Shown: positions 16,726 through 26,118 of the stretch, piece by piece
How the letters are laid out: every line of letters begins with the position of its first letter
Numbering within the stretch: position 1 is the stretch's first letter
Notes under the pieces: model-generated
What the model saw: only the letters and a program-made list of their open reading frames with translations
What the model was told of the DNA's origin: nothing
Database searches by the model: none
Made by a program: the position numbers and the translations under genes
From: Prevotella sp.
GTDB lineage: Bacteria; Bacteroidota; Bacteroidia; Bacteroidales; Bacteroidaceae
Direction: 5' to 3'
Length of the DNA: 55,829 nt
Assembly (NCBI GenBank): GCA_017548385.1
Contig: JAFZAE010000016.1
Coordinates: 1-55,829, forward strand

Positions 16726-17457
16726 ATGGCAAAAAAAGTAGAAAAGCAAGGCGCTAAAGACATGAACAACGCCTTGAATCAGAAAGAGGCCTTCTTTATC
16801 AAATACAAGAAGCCTTTTATTGCAGGTGTAATAGCACTTATCGCAATTGTTATTGGTCTTATCAGTTTTAAGAGTTGTAAAGATGCTCGTCAAGAAGAAG
16901 CCAGCACCAAGATTGCTGTTCCTATGAAGCTCTTCTCACAAGCACAGGAGATGTACAACAACAACAATTTTGACAAGGCCTTGAAAGGCGACACTATTAC
17001 ACCCAACAACATTGCTCCAGGTTTCCTGCAGATAGCAGACGAATATAGTAATACTTCAGCAGGCAATCTTGCCAACCTCTATGCAGCATTGTGCTATGCA
17101 AAACTTGAGAAATGGAAGGAAGCAGAGCAATACATCAACAAATTTGACCCGAAGGACGACGTACTGGTTAGTCCGATGGCCATTGTTGCAAAAGGTGACA
17201 TCTACTCCAATCTGAAGCAACCCGAGAAGGCTGTTGAAGCATACAAGAAAGCCGCCGATATGGCAGAAGATGCCACAAAGCATGGCCCCAACACAGGTGT
17301 TTATCCTCTTGCTATGAAGAAGGCTGCTATCGTTTTGATGAGCCAGAAGAAGAACGACGAGGCTCTTGAGATCTTCAAGGATTTGAAAGCCACCTACTCA
17401 CCTGAATTCACTGTTCAGGAAGAGTATGACAAGTATATCGAATATCTGTCGAAATAA
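16726..17457 (+). CDS. Membrane-anchored tetratricopeptide repeat protein
   Basis: 243 residues. A short cytoplasmic N-terminus is followed by one transmembrane helix (about residues 30-50, 'PFIAGVIALIAIVIGLISF'), then periplasmic TPR helices such as 'SAGNLANLYAALCYAKLEKWKEAEQYI' and 'KGDIYSNLKQPEKAVEAYKKAADMA'. The layout (N-anchor plus TPR) resembles YfgM-type envelope proteins, but I cannot assign a partner. The ribH start is 3 bp after its stop, so the two are almost certainly one operon. Confidence 0.85.
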   Translation: MAKKVEKQGAKDMNNALNQKEAFFIKYKKPFIAGVIALIAIVIGLISFKSCKDARQEEASTKIAVPMKLFSQAQEMYNNNNFDKALKGDTITPNNIAPGFLQIADEYSNTSAGNLANLYAALCYAKLEKWKEAEQYINKFDPKDDVLVSPMAIVAKGDIYSNLKQPEKAVEAYKKAADMAEDATKHGPNTGVYPLAMKKAAIVLMSQKKNDEALEIFKDLKATYSPEFTVQEEYDKYIEYLSK

Positions 17458-17460
17458 TCC

Positions 17461-17937
17461 ATGGCGACCGCACTCAACCCCTCTACCTCCTACGATGCCT
17501 CTTCTGTGCCCGATGCGAGCAACATGTGTTTTGGCATTGTAGTATCTGAATGGAATAAGCCCGTCACCGAATCCCTTTTAAAGGGAGCCGTGAGTACCCT
17601 TGAGAAGTTTGGAGCCATTCCTGAGAACATCCACGTAAAAACTGTTCCTGGTAGTTTTGAACTGATTTATGGTGCCCATCAGATGACACTCAATGGTGGC
17701 TATGATGCCATAATCATCTTAGGATGCGTCATCCGTGGCGAGACACCCCATTTCGACTACATCTGCCAGGGTGTTACAGCAGGTATCGCCCAATTGAATG
17801 TAAAGAGCGAGATTCCTATTATCTATGGTCTTTTGACAACCGAGAACATGGAGCAGGCGATAGATCGTAGCGGTGGCAAATTGGGAAACAAAGGCGAGGA
17901 ATGCGCCGTAGTAGCCATCAAGATGGCAAAATTTTAG
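17461..17937 (+). CDS. ribH: 6,7-dimethyl-8-ribityllumazine synthase
   Basis: The penultimate enzyme of riboflavin synthesis. It joins 5-amino-6-ribitylaminouracil and dihydroxybutanone phosphate. Family motifs are visible: '[20 protein letters not shown]', '[14 protein letters not shown]', '[21 protein letters not shown]' (catalytic His in TPHFDY) and '[21 protein letters not shown]'. 158 residues is standard. An intrinsic terminator follows at 17963. Confidence 0.96.
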   Translation: MATALNPSTSYDASSVPDASNMCFGIVVSEWNKPVTESLLKGAVSTLEKFGAIPENIHVKTVPGSFELIYGAHQMTLNGGYDAIIILGCVIRGETPHFDYICQGVTAGIAQLNVKSEIPIIYGLLTTENMEQAIDRSGGKLGNKGEECAVVAIKMAKF

Positions 17938-17962
17938 ACAGAATCACATATTAAAATAATGG

Positions 17963-17990
17963 ATGGCAGCCAAAGGGCTGCCATTCTATT
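17963..17990 (+). terminator. Intrinsic terminator after ribH
   Basis: ATGGCAGCC (17963-17971) pairs perfectly with GGCTGCCAT (17976-17984) around AAAG, followed by TCTATTTAT. It closes the TPR-ribH operon. Confidence 0.8.
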
Positions 17991-18202
17991 TATGACGACA
18001 AAATCACTTGCTGCGCGTCAATAAGATGGGGGTGAGGTAAGTGGTGAGAGGTGAGAGATGAGAGATTACGCCTCATAACTTTTCCAATCATTCGGACGCG
18101 ATACATCGCGTCCCTACTGGCGGCTGAGAATATAGCTGAACTCCCAAACTTCTAAACTTCTAAACTCCTAAAACAACTCCTAAAACAACTCCTAACTAAA
18201 TT
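17991..18202. repeat. Intergenic repeats before the pectate lyase gene
   Basis: The region holds a 'GGTGAGAGGTGAGAGATGAGAG' type array (about 18031-18065), an inverted repeat GGACGCGAT-AC-ATCGCGTCC (18094-18113), and a C/T-rich 'AACTTCTAAACTCCTAAAAC' array (about 18140-18198) leading to the ATG. No gene is seen. Confidence 0.6.
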
Positions 18203-19909
18203 ATGCGGAGAATCATAATAATTTCTCTATTGACAGTCTTGATGCCATTTCAGATAATGGCACAATATCCCCAATTGACTGATGAAGCCAAGCAATTGAT
18301 CGACCAGAAAGAGAAACAATGGAAGGCCCATTCCGACTCAGCCTGGGCGGTAGCCGAACCCATTGTTATGCAAGAGGCCAAGGAAGGCCGTCCCTATGTG
18401 CCCTGGGCATCTCGCCCTTATGACCTTCCCCAGGCACAGATACCCGCTTTTCCCGGTGCTGAGGGTGGTGGCATGTACACCTTTGGCGGTCGTGGTGGCA
18501 AAGTGCTCACCGTCACCAACCTTAACGACGATGGTCCAGGATCCTTCCGTTGGGCATGTGAACAAGGAGGTGCCCGTATCATTGTATTCAACGTCTCGGG
18601 CATAATCTGGCTGAAATCCCCCATCTACGTTCGTGCCCCCTACATCACCATTGCCGGTCAGACAGCTCCTGGCGATGGCGTCTGCATTGCCGGCGAGTCA
18701 TTCCAGGTAGACACCCACGACGTGATAGTTCGACACATGCGTTTCCGTCGCGGTCAGACTAGTGTCTGGTATCGTGAAGACTCCTTTGGTGGCAATCCCA
18801 TCGGCAACATTATGATTGACCACTGTTCCTGTGAGTGGGGACTGGACGAGAACATCTCATTCTATCGCCATATGTTTGACCCCGGCGAGGGATATGAACG
18901 CGTAAAAATGCCCACTGTCAACGTTACCATTCAGAACAGTATCTCTGCCAAGGCACTCGACACATGGAACCACGCCTTCGGTTCGACACTTGGTGGTGAG
19001 AACTGCTCTTTCATCCGCAACCTATGGGCCGACAATGCCGGTCGTAATCCAAGCGTAGGATGGAACGGCGTGTTCAACTTTGTCAACAATGTGGTCTATA
19101 ACTGGGTACATCGTTCCTGCGATGGCGGCGACTACACTGCGATGTTTAACATGATTAACAACTATTACAAACCAGGTCCGCTGACACCAACCGACAGTCC
19201 TGTGGGTTTCCGCATCCTAAAGCCCGAGTCGGGACGCAGCAAACTCGACTACAAGCAATATGGTCGTGTGTATGCCAACGGCAATATCATGGAGGGCAAC
19301 GAACGTGTGACACGCGACAACTGGGATGGCGGCATCCAGATTGAATCACAAGCCAACACCGATGGATATACCGAACAGATGCGTGCCAACGAGCCGTTTG
19401 CCATGCCATTCCTCCGCATCCTCTCGGCACAATCAGCCTACGAATACGTTCTTGATAATGCCGGAGCGACACTTCCTTGCCGAGACATTGTGGACCAGCG
19501 AGTGATTGACGAAGTGAAAGAGGGAAGGATTTATTACGAGAAAAAACTTCCCAAGGATGCCCACGGCGATATGTGGGGACTTTCTCCTAAGTCACAAGAC
19601 GAGGATGGCTATTTCAAATATCGCCGTCTGCCCAAGGACTCCTATAAACTGGGAATCATCACCGATCCCCGCCAAATGGGTGGATATCCGGAATATCATG
19701 GCACGCCCTATACCGACACCGACCTTGACGGAATGCCCGATGAATGGGAGATTGCCAATGGTCTGAATCCCAACGATGCCAGCGATGCAGTAAAAGACTG
19801 TAATGGTGATGGTTACACAAACATCGAAAAATACATCAATGGTATCGATACACGTACGAAAGTTGACTGGCGCAACCTGAACAATAATTATGATACGTTG
19901 GGGTATTGA
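18203..19909 (+). CDS. Secreted pectate lyase (polysaccharide lyase family 1 type)
   Basis: 568 residues with a signal peptide (to IMAQ). A right-handed beta-helix begins with the PL1-like 'FPGAEGGGMYTFGGRGGKVLTVTNLNDDGPGSFRWA', then 'RIIVFNVSGIIWLKSPIYV', 'YITIAGQTAPGDGVCI', 'VIVRHMRFRRG' and 'IMIDHCSCEWGLDENISFY'. The C-terminus has a calcium-binding type repeat, 'DTDLDGMPDEWEIANGLNPND' and 'DCNGDGYTNIEKYI'. It should cleave homogalacturonan by beta-elimination outside the cytoplasm. DUF3826 and a second beta-helix protein follow, as in a pectin-degradation cluster. The stop codon merges into a 'TTAGTTGACGAGT' array. Confidence 0.88.
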   Translation: MRRIIIISLLTVLMPFQIMAQYPQLTDEAKQLIDQKEKQWKAHSDSAWAVAEPIVMQEAKEGRPYVPWASRPYDLPQAQIPAFPGAEGGGMYTFGGRGGKVLTVTNLNDDGPGSFRWACEQGGARIIVFNVSGIIWLKSPIYVRAPYITIAGQTAPGDGVCIAGESFQVDTHDVIVRHMRFRRGQTSVWYREDSFGGNPIGNIMIDHCSCEWGLDENISFYRHMFDPGEGYERVKMPTVNVTIQNSISAKALDTWNHAFGSTLGGENCSFIRNLWADNAGRNPSVGWNGVFNFVNNVVYNWVHRSCDGGDYTAMFNMINNYYKPGPLTPTDSPVGFRILKPESGRSKLDYKQYGRVYANGNIMEGNERVTRDNWDGGIQIESQANTDGYTEQMRANEPFAMPFLRILSAQSAYEYVLDNAGATLPCRDIVDQRVIDEVKEGRIYYEKKLPKDAHGDMWGLSPKSQDEDGYFKYRRLPKDSYKLGIITDPRQMGGYPEYHGTPYTDTDLDGMPDEWEIANGLNPNDASDAVKDCNGDGYTNIEKYINGIDTRTKVDWRNLNNNYDTLGY

Positions 19910-19999
19910 TTAGTTGACGAGTAAACAAGTTGACGAGTGGACGAGTTATTTGATTCAACTTTTGGAAGTTATGATGAGGAGTTATGTATGGTCATTTTC

Positions 20000-20662
20000 A
20001 TGAAAGTTAAAGGGTTATTAATTATAATATGCTTGTTGTTGGGGCTGCGGACTTTTGCCGTGGACTTGAAAACGGAGGGACTGGATAGTGTCTACGTACA
20101 AACGATTGTTGAGCGGGCACAAAAAATCACCGACCAATTAAGTTTGGAAGATGCCACGAAAGCCCTTGACGTTCGTAATATCATCGCCAACCGCTATTTT
20201 CTGTTGAATGGCATCCATGAGAACTATAAGAAAGCACTGGAAGAAGCCAAAACGCTCAGTGGCGAAACCAAACAACAAGCCCTGCAACATGCCGCCGACC
20301 GTCGCGATGCCGAACTTTATAAACATCATTTTGAATTTGAGGCCGACTTACAGAATTACCTCTCCCCCACCCAAATAGAGATGGTGAAAGACGGGATGAC
20401 ATACGGGGTGGTTCCCAATACCTACCAAGCCCATTTAGAGATGATACCCACGCTGACGGAGGAAGAGAAATCGCAAATACTCAGTTGGCTGAAAGAAGCC
20501 CGTGAGTTTGCCATAGATGCCGACACCTCGAAAGACAAACATGGTTGGTTTGGGAAATACAAGGGTCGCATCAACAACTGGCTGTCTTCCCGAGGATATG
20601 ACTTGCAGAAGGAGCGCGAAGGCTGGCAAAAACGGATAGAAGAAAAGGAAAAAGCAGAATAG
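20000..20662 (+). CDS. DUF3826 family exported protein
   Basis: The ATG at 20000 begins a signal peptide (MKVKGLLIIICLLLGLRTFA), giving 221 residues. The rest is helical and charged, with 'ALDVRNIIANRYFLLNGIHENY' and 'MTYGVVPNTYQAHLEMIPTLTEEEKSQIL', ending in 'HGWFGKYKGRINNWLSSRGYD', which I recognise as the DUF3826 family. Biochemical function is unknown. Such genes are often next to pectin-acting enzymes in Bacteroidetes, which fits its place between two beta-helix enzymes. Confidence 0.8.
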   Translation: MKVKGLLIIICLLLGLRTFAVDLKTEGLDSVYVQTIVERAQKITDQLSLEDATKALDVRNIIANRYFLLNGIHENYKKALEEAKTLSGETKQQALQHAADRRDAELYKHHFEFEADLQNYLSPTQIEMVKDGMTYGVVPNTYQAHLEMIPTLTEEEKSQILSWLKEAREFAIDADTSKDKHGWFGKYKGRINNWLSSRGYDLQKEREGWQKRIEEKEKAE

Positions 20663-20717
20663 CAATAAGGTTATCAATATGTGGTCGCATTGCATTCTAG
20701 TTTTGTGGAATTAAAAT

Positions 20718-23700
20718 ATGAAAAGGACATTCTTCATCATTGTCGTGTTGGTGGTGCTGTTTTCTACAGCGCATGCACAGACAATACCCATGGACTACTC
20801 CTATTGCGGCTACAGACAGTCGGAAGCGGAGATTCCCGACTTGCCCAACAAAGTATATGTCGCATGGCAGGCCGGTGACTGTTCCGACCGCATCCAACAG
20901 GCAATAGACTATGTATCGTCGCTCAAGCCCGACAAACGGAGCGGCTATCGAGGTGCCGTGCTGTTGAGCAAGGGCGTTTTTTCTTTGTTACGTCCCCTCC
21001 GCCTCCACACATCCGGTGTCGTGCTTCGTGGTAGTGGCCGACAGCAGACCGTCCTTTTCAAAACAGGTATAGACCGTGGTGCCGTGGTGTATATCGAAGG
21101 CAGAGACGACTTTTTTGTGACCGACACCATTCCCCTCAACGACAGTCATATAGAAGTTGGCAGCCGCATCGTCCACTGCCAGCACAACATGCACGCTGGC
21201 GATGACGTCGTCATCTGGCGTCCCTCAACGACTGAATGGATACAGGCCCTTGGCTGCGAGAGTTTTGGTGGAGGCAAAGAACTAGGCTATTGGGGATGGC
21301 ATCCCAGTGATACCGACATTCTCTGGTATCGCACCATCAGCGATATTTCCGGCAATGAAATCACACTCGACGCCCCACTTTCCTCGTCATTCGACAACAA
21401 TTTTGGAGGAGGTTTCCTCCTACCCTGTCACTGGCCTGGGCGTATCGACAACTGCGGAGTGGAGAATCTCACCATCGACAGCGAAGTATCCCTCTCCCAC
21501 CCTTTTGACGAAGACCATGCCTGGGATGGCGTGAGTATCAGTAATGTCCGCGACTGTTGGGTACGAATGGTCAATTTCCATCATCTCGCTGGTAGCGCCG
21601 TGGTCATCGCACATAGTGGCAGCAGAGTGACTGTGGAAGACTGTAAATCCGTCGGCCCCGTCTCCGAAATGGGAGGTATGCGCCGACGCACTTTTTATAC
21701 CCTTGGTGGGCAGTGTCTCTTCCAACGTTGCTATAGCGAACAAGGTATCCACGACTTCTGTGCCGGTCTGTGTGCTCCTGGTCCAAACGCTTTCGTGCAA
21801 TGTGAAAGCCACGAGTCGCACGACTTCAGCGGCAGCATCGGGTCATGGGCAAGCGGTCTGCTCTTCGACTGCGTAACCATCGACGGCAACGACCTCAAAT
21901 TGCGCAATCTTGAGTTGGAAAACCACGGTGCAGGCTGGAATGCTGCCAACAGTATGCTATGGCAATGTGCCGCCTCAGGTATCCACTGCTATAACATCCC
22001 CGACGGTAGTCGAAATGCCGCCCATGGCTGTTGGGGACAGATGTGGGGCAATGGTGAATGGAGTCAGCCCAACGAGCACGTGAAGCCCTGGAGCCTTTTC
22101 AAAGACCAGTTGGAGCGTCGCCTTGGACATTCCGCAGACAAGCAATGTCGCATTTTGAACCGTTTGGCCAACGATGCCACAAGCAGTCCCACCATCGAAC
22201 AGGCCATCAAACTATCCGCTATGTCTGCACTACCTGTCACCACAATGTCGATGTGGATTGATAGTACACAATTCACAGGTTCTATCTCCCCTGAAGGTGT
22301 CACTCCCATTGAGAAATGTTCCCCGAAATCTTCAAAGAGGGAAAAACATCTTCAACATCAGGAGGCAGGGCAACAAAAATACGAAATCATCCATGGGAAA
22401 CTGGTGCACAACGGAGTTGTGATAGTCGGCGGTAAGCAAGACACCCCTTGGTGGAACGGTCGTTTACGTTATAATGCCATTTCCAAGGCCACCTACGCCC
22501 TGACACGTTTCGTGCCGGGGGCAGAAGGGCGTGGTCTTACCGACCGCATAGACAGTGTCGTAGCAGAGATGTCGCGGTCACATACCGCTGTATTTGCCCA
22601 GAACTACGGTCTCTGGTACGACCGTCGCCGTGATGACCATGAACGCATCCGTCGCCGCGACAGCAATGTATGGGGGCCCTTCTACGAACAACCTTTTGCC
22701 CGCAGTGGCCAGTCCCTGGCATGGGATGGACTGAGCAAATACGACTTGGAGCGTCTCAATCCCTGGTATTTCCACCGTCTGAACCAGTTTGCTGAACTTG
22801 CATCCCCCCACGGTATCACACTTCTCAACGAGCATTACTTCCAACACAACATTCTGGAGGCAGGTGCCCATTGGGTGGATTGCCCCTGGCGGACAGCCAA
22901 CAATATCAATGACACCCCTTTCACTGAACCTGTGAATTTCTCGGGCGACAAACGAATTTTCGTTGCAGAACAGTTTTACGACATCAGTAACGACACCCTG
23001 CGCCGTCTTCATCGACAGTATATCCGTCAGACCCTTGATGCCTTCCGTGGTCAGCCCAACGTCATCCACTCCATTGGAGCAGAGTTTACCGGTCCTTATC
23101 ATTTCGTCAAATTCTGGTTGGAATGCATCTCGGAATGGGAAAAGGAGACAGGTGAACATCCCTTGGTGGCGCTGAAAGTGAACAAAGACGTACAGGATAG
23201 CATCCTCGCCGATGCGTCCTTATCCAATGTCGTTGACATCATTGCCATTGAACAATGGTACGACACGGATAAAGGTCTTTATGCTCCTCCCGGAGGTGTC
23301 AACATGGCTCCACGACAGTATTTGCGGAAAATCAAGACAGGCACGCCACGTTTTGAAGAAATCTATCGCAGTGTCTCTTCCTACCGCCAGCAATATCCCA
23401 ACAAGGCTGTGACCTATTTTGCCCGTAACTACGCCGAATATGGTTGGGCGGTGTTTATGGCAAGTGGTTCGTATGCCAACATTCCCGTGACCGACCCAAC
23501 CTTCCTGTCTGCCGTCACCGACATGACTTCCTCACAACAAGAGGGGTGTTATCTGTTGAGTGGTAACCATGGCGCTGTGGTGTATAACGAAACAGCATCG
23601 GCAGTGGAATTGCCAGCGGGCAAATACACCCTCTATTCCATCAACAGCAAAAGTGGTGAAATCACCCGTACAGGAAAAACACATGGTGGAAGAGTGGAAC

Positions 23701-23738
23701 TACCTGGTAAAGGGGTTTATTGGATTGTTAAAGATTGA
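20718..23738 (+). CDS. Large secreted beta-helix protein with C-terminal barrel-like domain (DUF6298-like)
   Basis: 1006 residues with a signal peptide (to AHAQ). Residues about 25-480 form a pectate-lyase-like beta-helix ('CSDRIQQAIDYVSSL', 'GAVLLSKGVFSLLRPLRLHTSGVVLRGSG', 'CGVENLTIDSEV', 'RVTVEDCKSVGPVSEMGG'). After a linker, residues about 560-950 look like a glycosidase-type barrel ('HGITLLNEHYFQHNILEAG', 'QPNVIHSIGAEFTGPYHFVKFWLECISEWE', 'VDIIAIEQWYDTD'), with a C-terminal beta domain to the end. I take it for the DUF6298-type family, medium certainty. Possible acid residues sit in 'LNEHY', 'GAEFTG' and 'AIEQWY'. It probably attacks pectin with the PL1 enzyme upstream. Confidence 0.75.
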   Translation: MKRTFFIIVVLVVLFSTAHAQTIPMDYSYCGYRQSEAEIPDLPNKVYVAWQAGDCSDRIQQAIDYVSSLKPDKRSGYRGAVLLSKGVFSLLRPLRLHTSGVVLRGSGRQQTVLFKTGIDRGAVVYIEGRDDFFVTDTIPLNDSHIEVGSRIVHCQHNMHAGDDVVIWRPSTTEWIQALGCESFGGGKELGYWGWHPSDTDILWYRTISDISGNEITLDAPLSSSFDNNFGGGFLLPCHWPGRIDNCGVENLTIDSEVSLSHPFDEDHAWDGVSISNVRDCWVRMVNFHHLAGSAVVIAHSGSRVTVEDCKSVGPVSEMGGMRRRTFYTLGGQCLFQRCYSEQGIHDFCAGLCAPGPNAFVQCESHESHDFSGSIGSWASGLLFDCVTIDGNDLKLRNLELENHGAGWNAANSMLWQCAASGIHCYNIPDGSRNAAHGCWGQMWGNGEWSQPNEHVKPWSLFKDQLERRLGHSADKQCRILNRLANDATSSPTIEQAIKLSAMSALPVTTMSMWIDSTQFTGSISPEGVTPIEKCSPKSSKREKHLQHQEAGQQKYEIIHGKLVHNGVVIVGGKQDTPWWNGRLRYNAISKATYALTRFVPGAEGRGLTDRIDSVVAEMSRSHTAVFAQNYGLWYDRRRDDHERIRRRDSNVWGPFYEQPFARSGQSLAWDGLSKYDLERLNPWYFHRLNQFAELASPHGITLLNEHYFQHNILEAGAHWVDCPWRTANNINDTPFTEPVNFSGDKRIFVAEQFYDISNDTLRRLHRQYIRQTLDAFRGQPNVIHSIGAEFTGPYHFVKFWLECISEWEKETGEHPLVALKVNKDVQDSILADASLSNVVDIIAIEQWYDTDKGLYAPPGGVNMAPRQYLRKIKTGTPRFEEIYRSVSSYRQQYPNKAVTYFARNYAEYGWAVFMASGSYANIPVTDPTFLSAVTDMTSSQQEGCYLLSGNHGAVVYNETASAVELPAGKYTLYSINSKSGEITRTGKTHGGRVELPGKGVYWIVKD

Positions 23739-23767
23739 TTTTTGGACGTGCTATACATTGCTATCAA

Positions 23768-24003
23768 AAACTACGGATTCATCTGATTGTTCTGATGATT
23801 TACAACGAACACGAATTCACCGAATCAATACGAAATACCCTTCCTTTCGAGTGGGTGAAAGCCATAGCCGCGAAGGGGCGATAAGATTACAGACGGGGGT
23901 GGTAACCCCCGGTAATAACGAAACACGCAACAATAGTCCCGAAGGGCCCAAAGGGCCGAAAGAGCAGAATAGCAATCAGTTCAATCAGCAAAATCCGTAG
24001 TTT
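23768..24003. repeat. 236-bp element with inverted ends, copy 1
   Basis: The element begins AAACTACGGATT and ends with its reverse complement AATCCGTAGTTT (23992-24003). Inside it is CGGGGG (23894-23899) pairing with CCCCCG (23906-23911), and a G/C-rich 'CCCGAAGGGCCCAAAGGGCC'. Copy 2 at 26119-26354 has exactly the same length and very few differences. Similarity continues past the right end into the promoter region. It does not encode a convincing protein. Confidence 0.85.
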
Positions 24004-24225
24004 CCTTTCAAATATGTAAAATTGTGTAAAAATAATTTTGAAATGAAACAAAATGAAGAAAAAATGATACTTGCGAATATGTATCTTTTTTTTCTTTTTA
24101 TCTATTTTTGCGAAGAGATAAGACAGCAGAAAGCATGTTGTCAGACAGAATTCAGTAGGATGAAATAATTATAATCACAAGTGTTGGTGGCCATCGGGAG
24201 ATGGCTGCTGACACCATCCAAAACA
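24004..24225. promoter_or_regulatory. Leader of the TPR-HTH regulator; -7 element at 24103-24110
   Basis: TATTTTTG at 24103-24110 is a good -7 element; the -33 site is weak. The segment 24004-24090 is a near copy of 26355-26435, so the promoters of the regulator and of the gene at 26514 are duplicates and may respond together. Confidence 0.5.
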
Positions 24226-26064
24226 ATGAAATTATTTCTCATGGCAAAGAAAGATCGTTTCATACAAGCAGGACATCCCCATCATGTATTCCGTGATAGG
24301 CATTCTTCCCAATATCCCACACATTGTTTATTTGTGATGGGGTGCTTGCTTTTGGCCGTTTTGTTGAACTTCACCGCTTGCACAAAACATAGAGGTTATG
24401 ATGCTATACTGGACACGGCAGACTCTTTGGTGAATGTCCACCCTGATTCCGTCATTCAGCTGCTTGAACCACTTACTCCTGAAAAAAAGAATATGGAGAC
24501 TTCACAGCAAATGCGATGGCAGTTGCTACTTACCGCTGCCCAAAACAAATGCGACTCGGTGTTCGGTGATGACAGTCTGCAACTGGAACTCGTGGATTAT
24601 TATGACCATCATGGCACACCCAATGAGCGAATGTCGGCCCACTACCTTTTAGGGCGTGCCTACAGTGACATGGGCGAGGCTCCACGAGCTCTTCAGTGTT
24701 TCTTGGATGCCGTGGCCTGCGCTGACACAACATCTCGGGACTGTGATTATCAGAACCTTTTCCGTATTTATGGACAAATCGCCAATATCTACCGGTCTCA
24801 GTGCATGCCGAATGAGGAGTTAGCGGCATGGAATCAGTTCAGCCATTATGCTCTGAAAAGTGGTGATCTCTATTACTATATCAGTGGTATAGAGATGACA
24901 ATAGGTCCCTATTATGATATGGGTGACACCGTGTCTTGTCTTCACATTACCGAGCAATGCCGCCAGGAATATAAGAGACATGGAATGCACCAAGAGGCTG
25001 CAAGCGTTTTCCCCTCAGCCATCTATATCCATCTGCTGAATTCCAATTTTGTGAAGGCAAGAGAAATGATGCAGACGTTTGAGAGCGAATCTGGCCTTTT
25101 CGACTCAAAAGGCAACATCCGCAAAGGCAGGGAATCTTATTACTACAGCAAAGGTCTATACTATTTAGGTGTTCAGAAGAACGACTCCGCAGAGTATTAT
25201 TTCAGGAAGTTGCAAAACGTTCATTTTAACCATGATTACCAGGCAAATAAAGGTTTGTTATCACTCTATCGCAAGAGGAACGCCATAGACTCTATTTCAA
25301 AATATGCCACATTGTATGAAAAGAGTGTCGATGAAATACTCAACGATAACCAGTCCGAGGCAATAGCTATTACCAGTTCCCTCTACAACTATAACAGGAT
25401 AGAACAAATTGCGAAACAGAAGACATTGGAATTGGAAAGGAGAAAAGTATGGTTCTGGTTGGTTTCCTTGTTATGTCTGCTAACCATCATTTCCGGAATA
25501 ATAATGTTCTTAAGACAAAAGAGGAAAAAGGAGGCCGAACTGGGGCGTTTGAGTTCGGAACGCATGGCTGCTATTCGCAGGTACGAAAGTTTGGAGCAAG
25601 AGCTTCTGGTTTTGGAGCAAGACAGCACGTCTATCATTGAGGACAAAAAACGGGAGATAGCAAAACTGTCGGAAATGATTGCTGAATACAAGGCACGGTT
25701 TTCCCGTCTTCCCGATGAGAAATGGGAGGCAGCCATGCTGAATGACGTTATTGTATTATCATTCAGAGAAAAAGCGAAAGCAAAGAAAGGTGTTGCTTTG
25801 CCCACATCATCAGACTGGAGCCTTCTGAAAGCACTTCTCCAGGAAAACAATCCACAATTTTATGAAAAGGTTGTCAATGGGGCGCTGACTGAGCAGGAGT
25901 TACAGACTTGCATCCTCTGCAGACTGGATTTCCATACGGGGGAAATTGCCGTCTTATTAGATACCACATCGCAGAGCATCACCAATGCGAAAATCAGTGC
26001 TAACCAGAAATTGTTCGGTGTAAAAAATGCCTCTTCACTAAAGGCCAACCTGAAAAGGATATAG
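24226..26064 (+). CDS. TPR - transmembrane - coiled-coil - HTH-type regulator
   Basis: About 612 residues from the ATG at 24226 (other starts: 24241, 24337). A hydrophobic segment ends in a lipobox-like LLNFTAC. TPR-type helices follow ('AHYLLGRAYSDMGEAPRALQCFLDAV', 'SAEYYFRKLQNV'). One transmembrane helix ('VWFWLVSLLCLLTIISGII') leads to a coiled coil ('ELGRLSSERMAAIRRYESLEQELLVLEQ'). The C-terminal 'LTEQELQTCILCRLDFHTGEIAVLLDTTSQSITNAKISANQKLFG' looks like a LuxR-type HTH. This layout is common in Bacteroides and Prevotella and suggests an envelope sensor whose cytoplasmic end binds DNA; no target is proven. It lies between the two copies of the 236-bp element. Confidence 0.8.
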   Translation: MKLFLMAKKDRFIQAGHPHHVFRDRHSSQYPTHCLFVMGCLLLAVLLNFTACTKHRGYDAILDTADSLVNVHPDSVIQLLEPLTPEKKNMETSQQMRWQLLLTAAQNKCDSVFGDDSLQLELVDYYDHHGTPNERMSAHYLLGRAYSDMGEAPRALQCFLDAVACADTTSRDCDYQNLFRIYGQIANIYRSQCMPNEELAAWNQFSHYALKSGDLYYYISGIEMTIGPYYDMGDTVSCLHITEQCRQEYKRHGMHQEAASVFPSAIYIHLLNSNFVKAREMMQTFESESGLFDSKGNIRKGRESYYYSKGLYYLGVQKNDSAEYYFRKLQNVHFNHDYQANKGLLSLYRKRNAIDSISKYATLYEKSVDEILNDNQSEAIAITSSLYNYNRIEQIAKQKTLELERRKVWFWLVSLLCLLTIISGIIMFLRQKRKKEAELGRLSSERMAAIRRYESLEQELLVLEQDSTSIIEDKKREIAKLSEMIAEYKARFSRLPDEKWEAAMLNDVIVLSFREKAKAKKGVALPTSSDWSLLKALLQENNPQFYEKVVNGALTEQELQTCILCRLDFHTGEIAVLLDTTSQSITNAKISANQKLFGVKNASSLKANLKRI

Positions 26065-26118
26065 AAGGTTTATAAAAATTCGTGGTTATGCGGACATGAA
26101 CGTGATACTATGCAAACA

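Noticed and set aside
23560-24000. A 146-residue open frame crossing the 236-bp element
   Set aside because: It begins inside the 1006-residue gene in another frame and ends in the repeated element. The same reading would appear in both copies, as expected for a non-coding repeat.
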